From NCBI RefSeq assembly GCF_032586175.1, contig NZ_JAWHTE010000005.1:62001-126000 (forward strand): a stretch of 64,000 nt of DNA. The letters are read 5' to 3'. This DNA is from Ovoidimarina sediminis (lineage in GTDB: Bacteria; Pseudomonadota; Alphaproteobacteria; Rhodobacterales; Rhodobacteraceae). Below, piece after piece: positions 1-8,705 of the stretch. The notes beneath the pieces were generated by a model. That model saw only the letters and a program-made list of their open reading frames with translations, had not been told where the DNA came from and did not search any database. A program made the translations under genes and the position numbers. The number at the start of each line of letters is the position of its first letter. Within the stretch, counting starts at the first letter, position 1.

Positions 1-428
1 ATGCCGACGAGGCGGGCATCCGAGAGATCGCCAAGCGCGCCCGCGGCACCCCCCGGATCGCGGGCCGCCTTCTCCGCCGGGTCGTCGATTTCGCGCTGGT
101 GGAGGCCGGGGGAAAGCTCGACCGCAGGGTGGCGGACGGGGCGCTCACGCGGCTCGGGGTCGACGCGCGCGGGCTCGACGGGGCCGACCGCCGCTACCTC
201 ACGCTGATCGCGGAACACTACCAGGGTGGGCCGGTGGGGGTGGAAACGCTGTCGGCCGCCCTGTCAGAGGCACGCGACGCCATCGAGGAAGTGATCGAAC
301 CCTACCTTCTCCAGCAGGGCTTCATCCAGCGCACCCCGCGGGGCCGGATGCTGACCGCGGGCGCCTGGCGGCACCTAGGCCTCGCCCCGCCGGACCGGCC
401 GGGGCAGGAGGATATGTTCGAGAAGTAG
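1..428 (+). CDS. ruvB: Holliday junction branch-migration ATPase RuvB, C-terminal part
   Basis: This is the 3' end of ruvB, cut by the window edge; the first full codon is at position 3. The visible 141 residues hold the end of the AAA+ small domain (a stretch reading ARGTPRIAGRLLRRVVDFA, where R of the sensor-2 type helix is expected) and the whole winged-helix DNA-binding domain, including GGPVGVETLS and the near-invariant ending EPYLLQQGFIQRTPRGR. RuvB drives branch migration with RuvA in recombination repair. The ATPase core lies upstream of the window. Identification rests on this very conserved C-terminus. Confidence 0.95.
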   Translation, partial: ADEAGIREIAKRARGTPRIAGRLLRRVVDFALVEAGGKLDRRVADGALTRLGVDARGLDGADRRYLTLIAEHYQGGPVGVETLSAALSEARDAIEEVIEPYLLQQGFIQRTPRGRMLTAGAWRHLGLAPPDRPGQEDMFEK

Positions 429-458
429 GGACCGGGAGGCAAGCACCTCTGGTCGCTG

Positions 459-1316
459 TCATGCCCAAGGCCCCCTCTGCACCTCACCCGCCATCTCGCG
501 CAGCTTCGCGATCCGGATCTCTGTCGGCGGATGGGTCGAGAACAGCTTGTCATGGGAAAATGCATGCAGCGGGTTGATGATGAACATATGAGCCGTCGCC
601 GGGGAACGTTCTGCGCTGTCCATGTCGATCCCTGCCGCGAAGCGCTGAATCTTCTGAAGCGCGGAGGCGAGCCAAAGGGGCTGGCGGCAGATTTCGGCAC
701 CCACCCGGTCCGCCTCGTATTCCCGCGTCCGGCTGATCGCCATCTGCACGATCGCCGCCGCCAGCGGCGCAAGAATGATCGTGGCCAGAAGCCCGATATA
801 GCCCAGCGGATTGTCCCGCCCCCCACGGAAGAAGAACGCGAAATTCGTCAGTACCCCGATTGCGCCCGCGAGCGTCGCGGTGATCGTCATCAGAAGCGTG
901 TCGCGGTTCTTGATATGCGCCAGTTCATGCGCCATCACGCCCGCAATCTCTTCGCGGCTGAGCCGCCTTAAAAGGCCCGTCGTCGCCGCCACCGCCGCGT
1001 TCTGCGGGTTGCGGCCCGTGGCAAAGGCGTTCGGCTGATCGGTGTCGATGATATAGACGCGGGGCAAGGGCAGATCGGCATTTTCGGCCAGATCGGCCAC
1101 GAGTTCCACGAAATCGGGCGCTTCCGCCGCACTCACCTCGCGGGCGTTGTGCATCCTCAGCACCATCTTGTCCGACGACCAGAAGGCAAACAGATTCATC
1201 CCCGCCGCGATCACCAGCGCAATCACAAGCCCCGACTCTCCGCCGATCGTCAGCCCCACGACGCCGAAGATCGCGGTCATCCCGGCGAGAAGTATTGCAG
1301 TCCGCACTAACGCCAT
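459..1316 (-). CDS. htpX: Membrane zinc metalloprotease HtpX (M48)
   Basis: 285 residues, usual for HtpX. Two hydrophobic segments lie at about residues 5-48 and two more at about 140-190, separated by the zinc-protease core. The HEXXH motif is H130-E-L-A-H134 and the third ligand lies in the REYEADR motif near residue 200. HtpX degrades damaged inner-membrane proteins alongside FtsH. A strong ribosome site (AGGAGG, 6-7 bases before the ATG at 1316) fixes the start. It stands alone, converging on ruvB across 30 bases. Confidence 0.95.
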   Translation of the reverse strand: MALVRTAILLAGMTAIFGVVGLTIGGESGLVIALVIAAGMNLFAFWSSDKMVLRMHNAREVSAAEAPDFVELVADLAENADLPLPRVYIIDTDQPNAFATGRNPQNAAVAATTGLLRRLSREEIAGVMAHELAHIKNRDTLLMTITATLAGAIGVLTNFAFFFRGGRDNPLGYIGLLATIILAPLAAAIVQMAISRTREYEADRVGAEICRQPLWLASALQKIQRFAAGIDMDSAERSPATAHMFIINPLHAFSHDKLFSTHPPTEIRIAKLREMAGEVQRGPWA

Positions 1317-1374
1317 CGCACACCTCCTGCTTCCAGTAATGTGGAGTGCGGCAGGTGTTCCGCAAGGGAGCGGT

Positions 1375-2130
1375 TCAGGAATGCAGGCGTTGCTGGCTGG
1401 GCTGGGCGATCAGCCTCGGATCCCTGAGGTCGATCTCGCAGGTCACATCTCGGCTGAAGACAAGGAACACCCGCCGCCCGCCGCTCAGCTCGATCGGCTT
1501 GATCTCGCAACGGCACCGGCGCACCACCCCGTCGGTCTGGATGTCGTAATAGTATTCCTGCGGCTCCCCCGTGCGCGCGACATCGAAACGCGGCACAGCC
1601 AGTTCCGTGCACATCCGGTCCCCGATCACATCCGACAGCTGCAGCCCGATCAGCTGCGCGGGCCTTGTCCCGTAGAAGGCCGCGTTCGCCCGGCTCGTCG
1701 CGATATAGCGCAGCTCGTCGTCGAACAGCGACACGCGATCACGGGACGAAGCGACGAAATGAATCAGGTCACGGCCAAGCCGCCCACCGGTTTCCTCCAG
1801 ATCGTCCTCCTCGTCGGGCTCCTGATCGGAAAACACACAACTCCGGCACATGTCGGGATTGCCGAGCAGCGCGAGGGCGAGATTGATGTCGCGCCCGTCT
1901 ACACTCATCGCGGGCCGGGTGATCGCGCGCACCATGAAGAAATACACCTTGTCGCGCGCTTCGTCGTGCGTGCGTGGCTCATAGCGTTCGATCCGCGAAA
2001 GCGCATCTGCCGCCCGGCGCAGCAGATTGGCCCGTTTGTGATCCGGCAAATCCGCGTCAGACGCGTCCCGCAGATCGGTTTCGCAAAGGTAGTAGCCGGA
2101 AATCAGAGCATTTAGTGCCAGGATGATCAC
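1375..2130 (-). CDS. PAS-domain protein of unknown output
   Basis: 251 residues. Residues about 1-120 are helical with a CRSC pair near residue 94 and an acidic stretch (EPDEEDDLEE). Residues about 130-240 look like a single PAS fold (DDELRYIATSRANAAFYG, then LIGLQLSDVIGD, and a C-terminal strand region GGRRVFLVFSRDVT). There is no kinase, cyclase or DNA-binding domain, so any output must act through a partner. The start is a GTG at 2130 without a clear ribosome site, so the N-terminus is uncertain. PAS identity is from fold pattern; ligand and role are unknown. Confidence 0.6.
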   Translation of the reverse strand: MIILALNALISGYYLCETDLRDASDADLPDHKRANLLRRAADALSRIERYEPRTHDEARDKVYFFMVRAITRPAMSVDGRDINLALALLGNPDMCRSCVFSDQEPDEEDDLEETGGRLGRDLIHFVASSRDRVSLFDDELRYIATSRANAAFYGTRPAQLIGLQLSDVIGDRMCTELAVPRFDVARTGEPQEYYYDIQTDGVVRRCRCEIKPIELSGGRRVFLVFSRDVTCEIDLRDPRLIAQPSQQRLHS

Positions 2131-2184
2131 CGCAGGGCTTGGTCAGGATGAAATGAACACTGTCAATCAATACACGTAAATCGG

Positions 2185-2201
2185 GTATTGCAAAGCAATA
2201 C
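2185..2201. promoter_or_regulatory. Perfect 7-bp inverted repeat, operator-like
   Basis: GTATTGC, spacer AAA, GCAATAC. It lies in the divergent gap between the PAS gene (minus) and the FAD/GcvT gene (plus), about 165 bases before the latter's start. The AT-rich arms and short spacer suit a dimeric regulator site better than a terminator. Function is inferred only from position and symmetry. Confidence 0.4.
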
Positions 2202-2241
2202 TGCAACCTTTGCCTGAAATTTGAGCAAGCACTTAAGCTTT

Positions 2242-2260
2242 CCCCGTGCGACGCACGGGG
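2242..2260. promoter_or_regulatory. Perfect 8-bp hairpin in a divergent leader
   Basis: CCCCGTGC, loop GAC, GCACGGGG. It sits about 105 bases before the ATG of the FAD/GcvT gene at 2366. No T-run follows, so it is not a standard terminator; it could be a leader RNA hairpin or a protein site. It matches no riboswitch I recognise. Confidence 0.35.
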
Positions 2261-2365
2261 CGCGCTGCAGTCGGAAATGTCGGATTCGCGAAACGAGGGG
2301 TCGGTGGCACGTTGAACGCTTTGCACGTCAGGTTAAAGGAGTAGCGTGGAACGAAAGGGATCCCC

Positions 2366-4867
2366 ATGAAACAGCATGTCAGAGCACTCGTGGTCGGCGG
2401 CGGCGCGGTCGGCACATCCATCGCCTATCATCTGGCCCGCGCAGGCTGGGATGACGTCATGCTTCTGGAACGCGACGAGCTGACGAGCGGCTCGACCTGG
2501 CATGCGGCGGGGCTGCTTCCATATTTCAACATGTCCTACGCGACGACCCACATCCACGACTACTCGATCAAGTACTACAAGACGCTCGAGGAAGAGACGG
2601 GGCTCAACGCCGGTTTCTTCGTCGTAGGTAACCTGCGGATGGCACAGACCGATGCGCGGATGGACGAGTACATGCTCTACGCTTCCACCGCCGAAACCTG
2701 CGGCGTGCCCTATGAATGGCTCTCGCCCGCCGACATCAAGGACCGGTGGCCGCTGCTCCGTACAGAGGATCTGAAGGGCGCGATCTACCACCCCACCGAC
2801 GGCTACATCAATCCCGCCGATGTGACGATGGCCATGGCCAAGGGCGCCCGCCAGCGCGGCGTGACGATCGAACGTAAGTGGCAGGTCGACGGCTATTCCT
2901 GGACGGGCGATCACTGGGACGTGCTTTGCACGAAGATGGTCGAGAAGGGCGGCAACCTCGTGCCCTCCGACGAACAGATCACGATCCATGCCGAACATGT
3001 CGTCACCGCTACCGGTAACCACGCTCAGCGCACCGCGCGGCTTCTCGGCATCAAGATCCCCGCAATTCCGGTCGAGCATCAGTATATCGTCACCGAACCC
3101 GACCCGGCGCTGGTCGAGTACCGCAAGACCAACCCCGAACACCCCGTCCTCCGCGACGCCGACGCCAAATGGTACGTCCGCGAGGAACGCGGCGGCTGGA
3201 TCCTCGGCCCTTACGAGGAAGGTGCCCCCGCCCGCTTCGAATACGCCGTGCCCGAGAGCTTCCGCGCCGACCTCTTCCCGCTCGATCTCGAACGGATCGA
3301 GGAGGAATACATGTCCATGATCCACCGCATCCCGTCATCGGAAGAGGTCGGTCTGAAGGACGATTACAACGGCCCGATCTGCTACACGCCCGACGGCAAC
3401 CCGCTCCTCGGCCCGGCGCCGGGCCTCCGCAACATGTGGCTGGCCGAAGGCTTCTCCTTCGGCATCACCGCTGCCGGCGGCACCGGCCACTACCTCGCGC
3501 AACTGATGGTAAACGGCGAAGCAGAGATCGACATGGCCTCGCTCGATCCCAAGCGCTACGGCTCGTGGATGACGTCCGAATACGCGGCGCGGAAGAACGA
3601 GGAATGCTACTCCCACGTCTACATCCTGCACCACCCGGATGAGGAACGCGAAGCTTGCCGCCCCCTCCGCACCGCGCCCGCCTATGACCGCCAGAAAGCC
3701 CTCGGCGCGCAATTCGGCTGCGTCAACGGGTTCGAGCGGCCCAACTACTACGGCCCCAAAGACGCACCCGACAGCTTCGACCACGACGCCCGCAGCTTCC
3801 GCCGCGGCGGCTGGTGGCAATACGCTCATGACGAAGCCAAGGCGATCCGCGAAGGCGCCGGTCTGATCGACGCCAGCGCCTTCACCAAGCACATCGTGCG
3901 CGGCCCCGGCGCCACCGCCTTCCTCGACCACTTCACCTGCAACAAACTGCCCAAGGTGGGCCGCATCAACCTGACCTACGCGCTCACAAGCGCGGGCACG
4001 ACCCGCACCGAATACACCATCGTCCGGCGCGGCGAGAACGACTACTACCTCGTCTCCGCCGGCGCCTGGACGGCCTATGACGCCGACTACCTGATCAAGG
4101 CTGCGGAAGACTTCATGGCCGCAGGTGGTGCTTACGTCGACATCCACGACGTCACCACCCAATGGGGCGTCTTCGCCATCGCCGGGCCGAAGTCGCGCGA
4201 CGTGCTCAACGATCTGGTGAAAGACGCCGACCCCGCAACGGTCCTCTCCAACAAACGCTTCCCCTGGCTCTCCATGCGGAACATCGAGCTTGGCATGTGC
4301 CCCACAATGGCCATCCGCGTCGCCTATACCGGCGAGCTTGGCTGGGAACTCCACCACCCGATCGAGATGCAGCGCTACCTCTGGGACCAGCTCATGACGG
4401 CAGGCGAGAAGCACGACCTCAAACTCGTTGGCGCCCGCGCCCAGAACTGGCTCCGCCAAGAGAAATCCTACCGCGCCTTCGGCACCGAGCTTGGCCGCGA
4501 CGCCACGCCGCTCGAGGCCGGGCTCGACCGTTTCGTCGATCTCTCCAAAGATTTCCACGGCAAGGAGCAGATGGTCGAAACCGGCGTGCGCTTCAAGTGC
4601 GTCACCGTTCTGGTCGACGGGCCGGAGGATGCCGACCCCTGGGGCCGCGAGGCGCTTTATTCCGGTGATCGCCGGGTCGGGCGGCTGACCTCGGGCGGCT
4701 ACTCGGTGCACTTCGGGCAGTCGATCGGGATGGGCTATGTCACGCCTGATTTGGCCGAGCCGGGCACCGAACTTCAGGTGAAGATGTTCAACACGCTCTG
4801 GCCCGCTCGCGTTACCGAGGACAGCCCCTACGATCCGGAAAACGCGGTGATCCGGAAGGACGGCTAG
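2366..4867 (+). CDS. FAD-dependent oxidoreductase / GcvT fusion (dimethylglycine dehydrogenase-like)
   Basis: 833 residues. The N-terminus has a Rossmann FAD motif (VVGGGAVGTS, residues about 9-18) followed by a DAO-type oxidoreductase domain to about 390. A linker and a GcvT aminomethyltransferase domain (about 440-830) follow, with LIDASAFTKHIVRGPGA and GARAQNWLRQEKSYRAFGTE. This matches the dimethylglycine/sarcosine dehydrogenase family, which oxidises N-methyl amines and passes the one-carbon unit to tetrahydrofolate. The exact substrate cannot be read; such genes are many in Roseobacters. The ATG at 2366 follows GAAAGGGA. The gene is monocistronic, with two inverted repeats in its leader. 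Confidence 0.85.
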   Translation: MKQHVRALVVGGGAVGTSIAYHLARAGWDDVMLLERDELTSGSTWHAAGLLPYFNMSYATTHIHDYSIKYYKTLEEETGLNAGFFVVGNLRMAQTDARMDEYMLYASTAETCGVPYEWLSPADIKDRWPLLRTEDLKGAIYHPTDGYINPADVTMAMAKGARQRGVTIERKWQVDGYSWTGDHWDVLCTKMVEKGGNLVPSDEQITIHAEHVVTATGNHAQRTARLLGIKIPAIPVEHQYIVTEPDPALVEYRKTNPEHPVLRDADAKWYVREERGGWILGPYEEGAPARFEYAVPESFRADLFPLDLERIEEEYMSMIHRIPSSEEVGLKDDYNGPICYTPDGNPLLGPAPGLRNMWLAEGFSFGITAAGGTGHYLAQLMVNGEAEIDMASLDPKRYGSWMTSEYAARKNEECYSHVYILHHPDEEREACRPLRTAPAYDRQKALGAQFGCVNGFERPNYYGPKDAPDSFDHDARSFRRGGWWQYAHDEAKAIREGAGLIDASAFTKHIVRGPGATAFLDHFTCNKLPKVGRINLTYALTSAGTTRTEYTIVRRGENDYYLVSAGAWTAYDADYLIKAAEDFMAAGGAYVDIHDVTTQWGVFAIAGPKSRDVLNDLVKDADPATVLSNKRFPWLSMRNIELGMCPTMAIRVAYTGELGWELHHPIEMQRYLWDQLMTAGEKHDLKLVGARAQNWLRQEKSYRAFGTELGRDATPLEAGLDRFVDLSKDFHGKEQMVETGVRFKCVTVLVDGPEDADPWGREALYSGDRRVGRLTSGGYSVHFGQSIGMGYVTPDLAEPGTELQVKMFNTLWPARVTEDSPYDPENAVIRKDG

Positions 4868-5216
4868 GGGCCGGACCACGGCAAAACCGCAATTCGGCCG
4901 ATAAGTGAAACAATCCCCGTGCTCACGGCGGGGATTGGCGCGAAGACCGGGCCGATTCGGCGGCGATTCCATGCCAGTCAAGGCTGAAGGGGCTGCAGAA
5001 ATCTGCTTAAGGTTTGATCTAACGGTTGTGGATAAGGCAGTATTTTTCCCGTCATGCGAGAGTTAACCACCTGTTTTCAAAGGGGTTCGTTGCGTCTGTA
5101 ACACAGGGCACGTTCGGCTGGCCCGACTGCCCTGCCAAGACCTCCCGTTCACCAAAATCATGCCATAATCGGTGCCGAATCTGACTGATGGGACCGGCTT
5201 GGAGCATTTTTGGCCG
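4868..5216. other. Intergenic region with one hairpin, no gene seen
   Basis: About 350 bases between two plus-strand genes. The only clear structure is an 8-bp inverted repeat at 4912-4936 just after the FAD/GcvT gene. The second half is less GC-rich and should carry the promoter of the Hint gene, but no convincing -35/-10 pair stands out. Confidence 0.5.
4912..4936 (+). terminator. Probable hairpin terminator after the FAD/GcvT gene
   Basis: AATCCCCG, 9-base loop, CGGGGATT: a perfect 8-bp stem starting 45 bases after the stop codon. No T-tract follows, so it may instead be an RNA 3'-end stabiliser or a pause hairpin. Confidence 0.45.
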
Positions 5217-5852
5217 ATGACAGTCATGACGCGGGAAGCAAAAATCGAGGGCGCAGCGGGGCCGATTCTCGGCATCGCGGGCACCTCCAGCGTGCGCACC
5301 CCCTGCGGGGCGCGGCGGGCGGAGAACGTGCGGCCGGGGGATCTGATCGTGACCCGTGATCACGGTCTTCAGCCCGTGCGCATGGTATGGGCGCGGCGGG
5401 TGACGGCGAACGATATCGCCGCTGATCCCTCGCTCGCCCCGGTGCGGATGAAGCCGCGCGCGATCGGGCCGATGATGCCGCAGCGCGATCTTCTGGTCGC
5501 GGGGAACCACAAGATCCTTGTACCGGGCTATCGCCTCGCCGATGTGCCCGACACCGAATGCCGCCTGATCTCGGCCCGTGCGCTGGCCGAAGCTTCGGAC
5601 GAGGTGTTCTTCGATCGTGCGGTCAGCGACGTCACCTTCTACAACATCACCTTCGACACCCATCAGGTGTTCTGCGTGAACGGTCTGCCGGTGGAAAGCT
5701 ATCTGCCCAGCGCCGCGACGCTGGCCGAGCTTGACGAGGCGGGGCTGAACGATCTTTCCGACATCCTGACCGGACAGGAAGGCGAGGCGGTCTATCCCCC
5801 CTCGACCTACGCGGTGCAGGATACGGCGAACTGCCCGCCGGAACTGGTGTAG
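5217..5852 (+). CDS. Orphan Hint (hedgehog/intein) domain protein
   Basis: About 211 residues from the ATG at 5217; a GTG at 5172 is a longer alternative. The Hint pattern is visible: AENVRPGDLIVTRDHGLQPV, then LLVAGNHKILV (block-B-like His), and near the end DTHQVFCVNGLPVESYLPS. Hint domains self-cleave through a Cys at the first position of the CFxxGT-like motif; here that motif reads GIAGTSSV, so the nucleophile is absent. There is no attached secreted module. Rhodobacteraceae carry many such orphan Hint proteins of unknown role. A second one lies at 32121-32732. Confidence 0.75.
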   Translation: MTVMTREAKIEGAAGPILGIAGTSSVRTPCGARRAENVRPGDLIVTRDHGLQPVRMVWARRVTANDIAADPSLAPVRMKPRAIGPMMPQRDLLVAGNHKILVPGYRLADVPDTECRLISARALAEASDEVFFDRAVSDVTFYNITFDTHQVFCVNGLPVESYLPSAATLAELDEAGLNDLSDILTGQEGEAVYPPSTYAVQDTANCPPELV

Positions 5853-5909
5853 CGCGACTGGACGCGTGCGGCACGGGCCAGGCGTTTCGTTTTCCTGGCC
5901 GTCATAGGA

Positions 5910-5936
5910 AAAGGCCCGGCACATTGCCAGGCCTTT
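5910..5936 (-). terminator. Strong hairpin terminator, end of the xdh/BMP operon
   Basis: On the minus strand AAAGGCCTGGCA pairs with TGCCGGGCCTTT (one G-T wobble) around a 3-base loop, followed by a short T-run; it starts 25 bases after the stop of the binding-protein gene. On the plus strand the wobble becomes a C-A mismatch but the stem still forms, so it may also end the Hint transcript. Confidence 0.8.
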
Positions 5937-5960
5937 CCCTTTCGCAAAAGACGCCGATCG

Positions 5961-7040
5961 TCAGTTCGGGATCTCGCCTTCGATCCCCTCGACATAGAAA
6001 TCAAGACCGGCCAGCGCGCCGTCATCGGCCACTTCGCCTTCGGCCAGCCAGGGCGAACCGTCCTGCTTGTTCAAAGGCCCGGTGAAGGGGTGATAGGCGC
6101 CAGAGACGATGTCATCGACCAGCTTCTGAGCCTCCGCGCGCACCTCGGCCGGGATCACGTCGGAGAATTCACCGATCCCCACCATGCCGTCCTTGATGCC
6201 GTGCCAGGTCGCCTTGCTTTCCCAGGTGCCGTCCATCACCGCCTGCACGCGGTCGATGTAATAGGGCGCCCATTCGTCGATTATCGACGAAATCCGGGGT
6301 GCGGGCCCGAACTCGGCCATATCCGCTGCCTGGCCGAAGCCATAGACACCTTCACCGGCCTCCTGCAGCTTCGAAAGCGGCGCGGTCGAATCCGTGTGCG
6401 CCAGCACGACATCGACGCCTTGGTCTAGAAGCGCCTGCGTCGCGTCCGCCTCCTTCGAGGGATCGAACCAGGTGAAGAGCCAGATCACGTTCATCTCCAC
6501 ATCCGGGTTCGCCTTCTTGGCGTGGATGTAGGACGAGTTGATGCCCCGTATCACTTCGGGGATCGGGAACGACGCGATGTAGCCGATCTTGTTCGACTTC
6601 GTCATCTTGCCGGCGAGGTGCCCCATCACCGCCCGGCCCTCATAGAAACGCGCGGAATAGTTCGACACGTTCGGTGCAGTCTTGTAGCCGGTCGCATGCT
6701 CGAACTTCACGTTCGGAAACTTGGCGCCTACGTTGATCGTCGGATCCATGTAACCGAAGGAAGTGGTGAAGATGATGTCGGCGCCCGATAGCGCCATCTG
6801 CGTCATCACCCGCTCGGCATCGGCGCCTTCGGGCACGCTTTCCTGCACGACGAGTTCAACCTTCTCGCCGAAATGCTCGGCCATCTTCACAGCGCTTTCA
6901 TAGTGGTGCTGCGACCAGCCGCCATCGTTCTTCGGCCCGACGAGGACGAAGCCCACCTTCACGGGCTCATGGCTCCCCGCAACGGCGGCCCCGGAGGTCA
7001 GCGCGGCGGCTACCGCGGCCAGTAGGGTTCTGCGTAACAT
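5961..7040 (-). CDS. BMP-family ABC transporter substrate-binding protein (nucleoside/purine type)
   Basis: 359 residues with a signal peptide (residues 1-21, cleavage after AVA). The mature N-terminus VKVGFVLVGPKNDGGWSQ is the hallmark of the Bmp/PnrA family, which binds nucleosides or purine-like ligands in the periplasm. The ribosome site GGGAG lies upstream of the ATG at 7040. It is the last gene of the run from xdhA, 37 bases after the second permease, which points to a purine or nucleoside ligand that xanthine dehydrogenase can finally oxidise. Confidence 0.9.
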   Translation of the reverse strand: MLRRTLLAAVAAALTSGAAVAGSHEPVKVGFVLVGPKNDGGWSQHHYESAVKMAEHFGEKVELVVQESVPEGADAERVMTQMALSGADIIFTTSFGYMDPTINVGAKFPNVKFEHATGYKTAPNVSNYSARFYEGRAVMGHLAGKMTKSNKIGYIASFPIPEVIRGINSSYIHAKKANPDVEMNVIWLFTWFDPSKEADATQALLDQGVDVVLAHTDSTAPLSKLQEAGEGVYGFGQAADMAEFGPAPRISSIIDEWAPYYIDRVQAVMDGTWESKATWHGIKDGMVGIGEFSDVIPAEVRAEAQKLVDDIVSGAYHPFTGPLNKQDGSPWLAEGEVADDGALAGLDFYVEGIEGEIPN

Positions 7041-7077
7041 TATCTGGGTACTCCCTGTGGTTTACGATCCGGCGGTC

Positions 7078-7995
7078 TCAGGCCGCCGCGTGGAATGGCC
7101 GTCCAAGCGATGCGGGGGCGTTGACCTTCGCGCGCGTGCGGTCAGACGACATGATCACTAGGACGAGGATGGTTATCAGATAGGGGGACATGGACAAGTA
7201 CTCGACCGGGATCTTGACCCCCGCGGCCTGCAGGTTCAGCTGCAGAACCGTGATCCCGCCGAAAAGATAGGCACCAAGAAGCACGCGGCCCGCCCGCCAC
7301 GCGGCAAAGACGACGATGGCCAGCGCGATCCAGCCCGCGCCCGCCGTCATGCCCTCCGTCCACTGGGGCACGCGGACGAGGCTGATATAGGCCCCGCCGA
7401 GCCCCGCGCAGGCCCCGCCGAAGGCGATGGCGGCGATCCGTACGCCCACCACCTTGTAGCCCAGCGCATGGGCCGCATCGTGGTTCTCGCCCACCGCCCG
7501 CAGGATCAGCCCAGCGCGCGTGCGATTGATCGCCCACCAGACGAGGCCCACGAGCAGAAGCGAGAAATAGACCACCCAGTCATGGCCGAAAAGCACCGGT
7601 CCGATGAATGGAATATCGCTGATTACCGGCAGGTCGAGCTTCGCGGTCTGCGGCGGGCGCTGGCCCGAATAGCTTTGGCCAATGAGCGCCGACAGGCCGA
7701 GCCCGAACAGCGTCAGCGCCAGCCCCGTCGCCACTTGGTTCGCCAGCAGGATCTGGGTAAGAAGTGCGAAGACAAGCGACAGAAGCGCGCCGCCGATCGC
7801 CGCCCCGATGAAGCCCAGAACCGGCGAACCCGTTTCCACCGCCATCGCGAAGCCGCAGATTGCGCCCACGATCATCATCCCCTCGACACCGAGGTTCAGC
7901 ACGCCCGATTTCTCGACGACAAGCTCGCCCAGTGCGGCCAGCAGGATCGGTGTGGAGGCCACCATCAGCGATGCAATCAGAAGGGTCGGATCCAT
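7078..7995 (-). CDS. Nucleoside-type ABC transporter permease 2
   Basis: 305 residues, almost wholly hydrophobic, with 8-9 membrane segments. ELVVEKSGVLNLGVEGMM (residues about 22-39) is the signature of the second permease of BMP/PnrA-type importers (YufQ/NupQ class), and the EAA-like loop is RAVGENHDAAHALGYKV. It pairs with the permease at 8702-9787. AGGA lies 8 bases before the ATG at 7995. Confidence 0.9.
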   Translation of the reverse strand: MDPTLLIASLMVASTPILLAALGELVVEKSGVLNLGVEGMMIVGAICGFAMAVETGSPVLGFIGAAIGGALLSLVFALLTQILLANQVATGLALTLFGLGLSALIGQSYSGQRPPQTAKLDLPVISDIPFIGPVLFGHDWVVYFSLLLVGLVWWAINRTRAGLILRAVGENHDAAHALGYKVVGVRIAAIAFGGACAGLGGAYISLVRVPQWTEGMTAGAGWIALAIVVFAAWRAGRVLLGAYLFGGITVLQLNLQAAGVKIPVEYLSMSPYLITILVLVIMSSDRTRAKVNAPASLGRPFHAAA

Positions 7996-8023
7996 CAGCG
8001 TATCCTTTCGCAGGGAGGCCGGG

Positions 8024-8311
8024 TCACAGGAAGATGTCCTGAGCGATCAGAAGAAGCGGTGCCGCGAGACCGGCGGCGGCCGCGGTCAGGTGGAAGACCG
8101 GGCGCGGATCGCTGCGCACATTCCGGTTGCGATGAATATCCACGAAGAACACCGCAACCGCGGCGAGCGGCACGATCACCGGGATCAAGAACGCCCAGGC
8201 CATGCCGTTGTAGGCCAGGAATATGACGGTCAGGACAAGCAGGATCCCGGCCGCGAAGCCGCCGGCAAGGGAAAACAGGTGCGTCGCGATATACCAAAGC
8301 CGGTCCCTCAT
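8024..8311 (-). CDS. Small membrane protein within the nucleoside ABC operon
   Basis: 95 residues from the ATG at 8311, beginning MRDRLWYIATHLFSLAGG, with three hydrophobic segments (about 12-33, 36-53, 70-92) and a basic loop with DIHRNRNVRSDPRP. I do not recognise a family. It lies between the two permease genes, which are usually adjacent in BMP-type transporters. No good ribosome site is seen; an in-frame extension to 8488 is possible but its sequence looks non-coding. Could be an accessory subunit or an unrelated insertion. Confidence 0.6.
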   Translation of the reverse strand: MRDRLWYIATHLFSLAGGFAAGILLVLTVIFLAYNGMAWAFLIPVIVPLAAVAVFFVDIHRNRNVRSDPRPVFHLTAAAAGLAAPLLLIAQDIFL

Positions 8312-8384
8312 GCCATTTGCGCTTGAACGGCCCGGGCCAATCGTCCGGCCGACTGCGCCACGGAACTGCGATTTCTCCGCCCCA

Positions 8385-8705
8385 TCAGAAAAGTGCCCCG
8401 CTCTGCCATGCGATCCGCGTGAGTTCGAAGAACGCGATCGCCCGCACGAAGTTCGACCGCCACCTGAGCAGCCGAAACTGCGCCTCACCGGCGATCACCG
8501 GCGTGCTCCTGCCGTATTCGGACCAGGCCAGAAGGCCGAACGTGCCAAGAAACAGCGCCAGGATCCCTAAGGCAACCGGCCAACCCACCGGCAGGGGTCC
8601 GACCGCAAATCCACCGGCGAAGAGGCCGCACACGAAGCCGATGATTGCCCCCGCCGCCAGCGCCGTCGTGGTCAGAAACCGGTAAAGCAGGCCGAACATC
8701 GTCAT
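8385..8705 (-). CDS. Second small membrane protein within the nucleoside ABC operon
   Basis: 106 residues with an N-terminal hydrophobic stretch (about 5-35), a second one (about 40-62) and an amphipathic C-terminal part with FRLLRWRSNFVRAIAFFELT. The start ATG at 8705 overlaps the stop of the upstream permease by 4 bases, so translation is coupled to the transporter. No family recognised. With the 95-residue gene it splits the usual permease-permease pair. Confidence 0.65.
   Translation of the reverse strand: MTMFGLLYRFLTTTALAAGAIIGFVCGLFAGGFAVGPLPVGWPVALGILALFLGTFGLLAWSEYGRSTPVIAGEAQFRLLRWRSNFVRAIAFFELTRIAWQSGALF

Noticed and set aside
3335..4981. Open frame of 548 codons opposite the FAD/GcvT gene
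   Set aside because: Complement of a clearly coding gene; composition lacks any family pattern.
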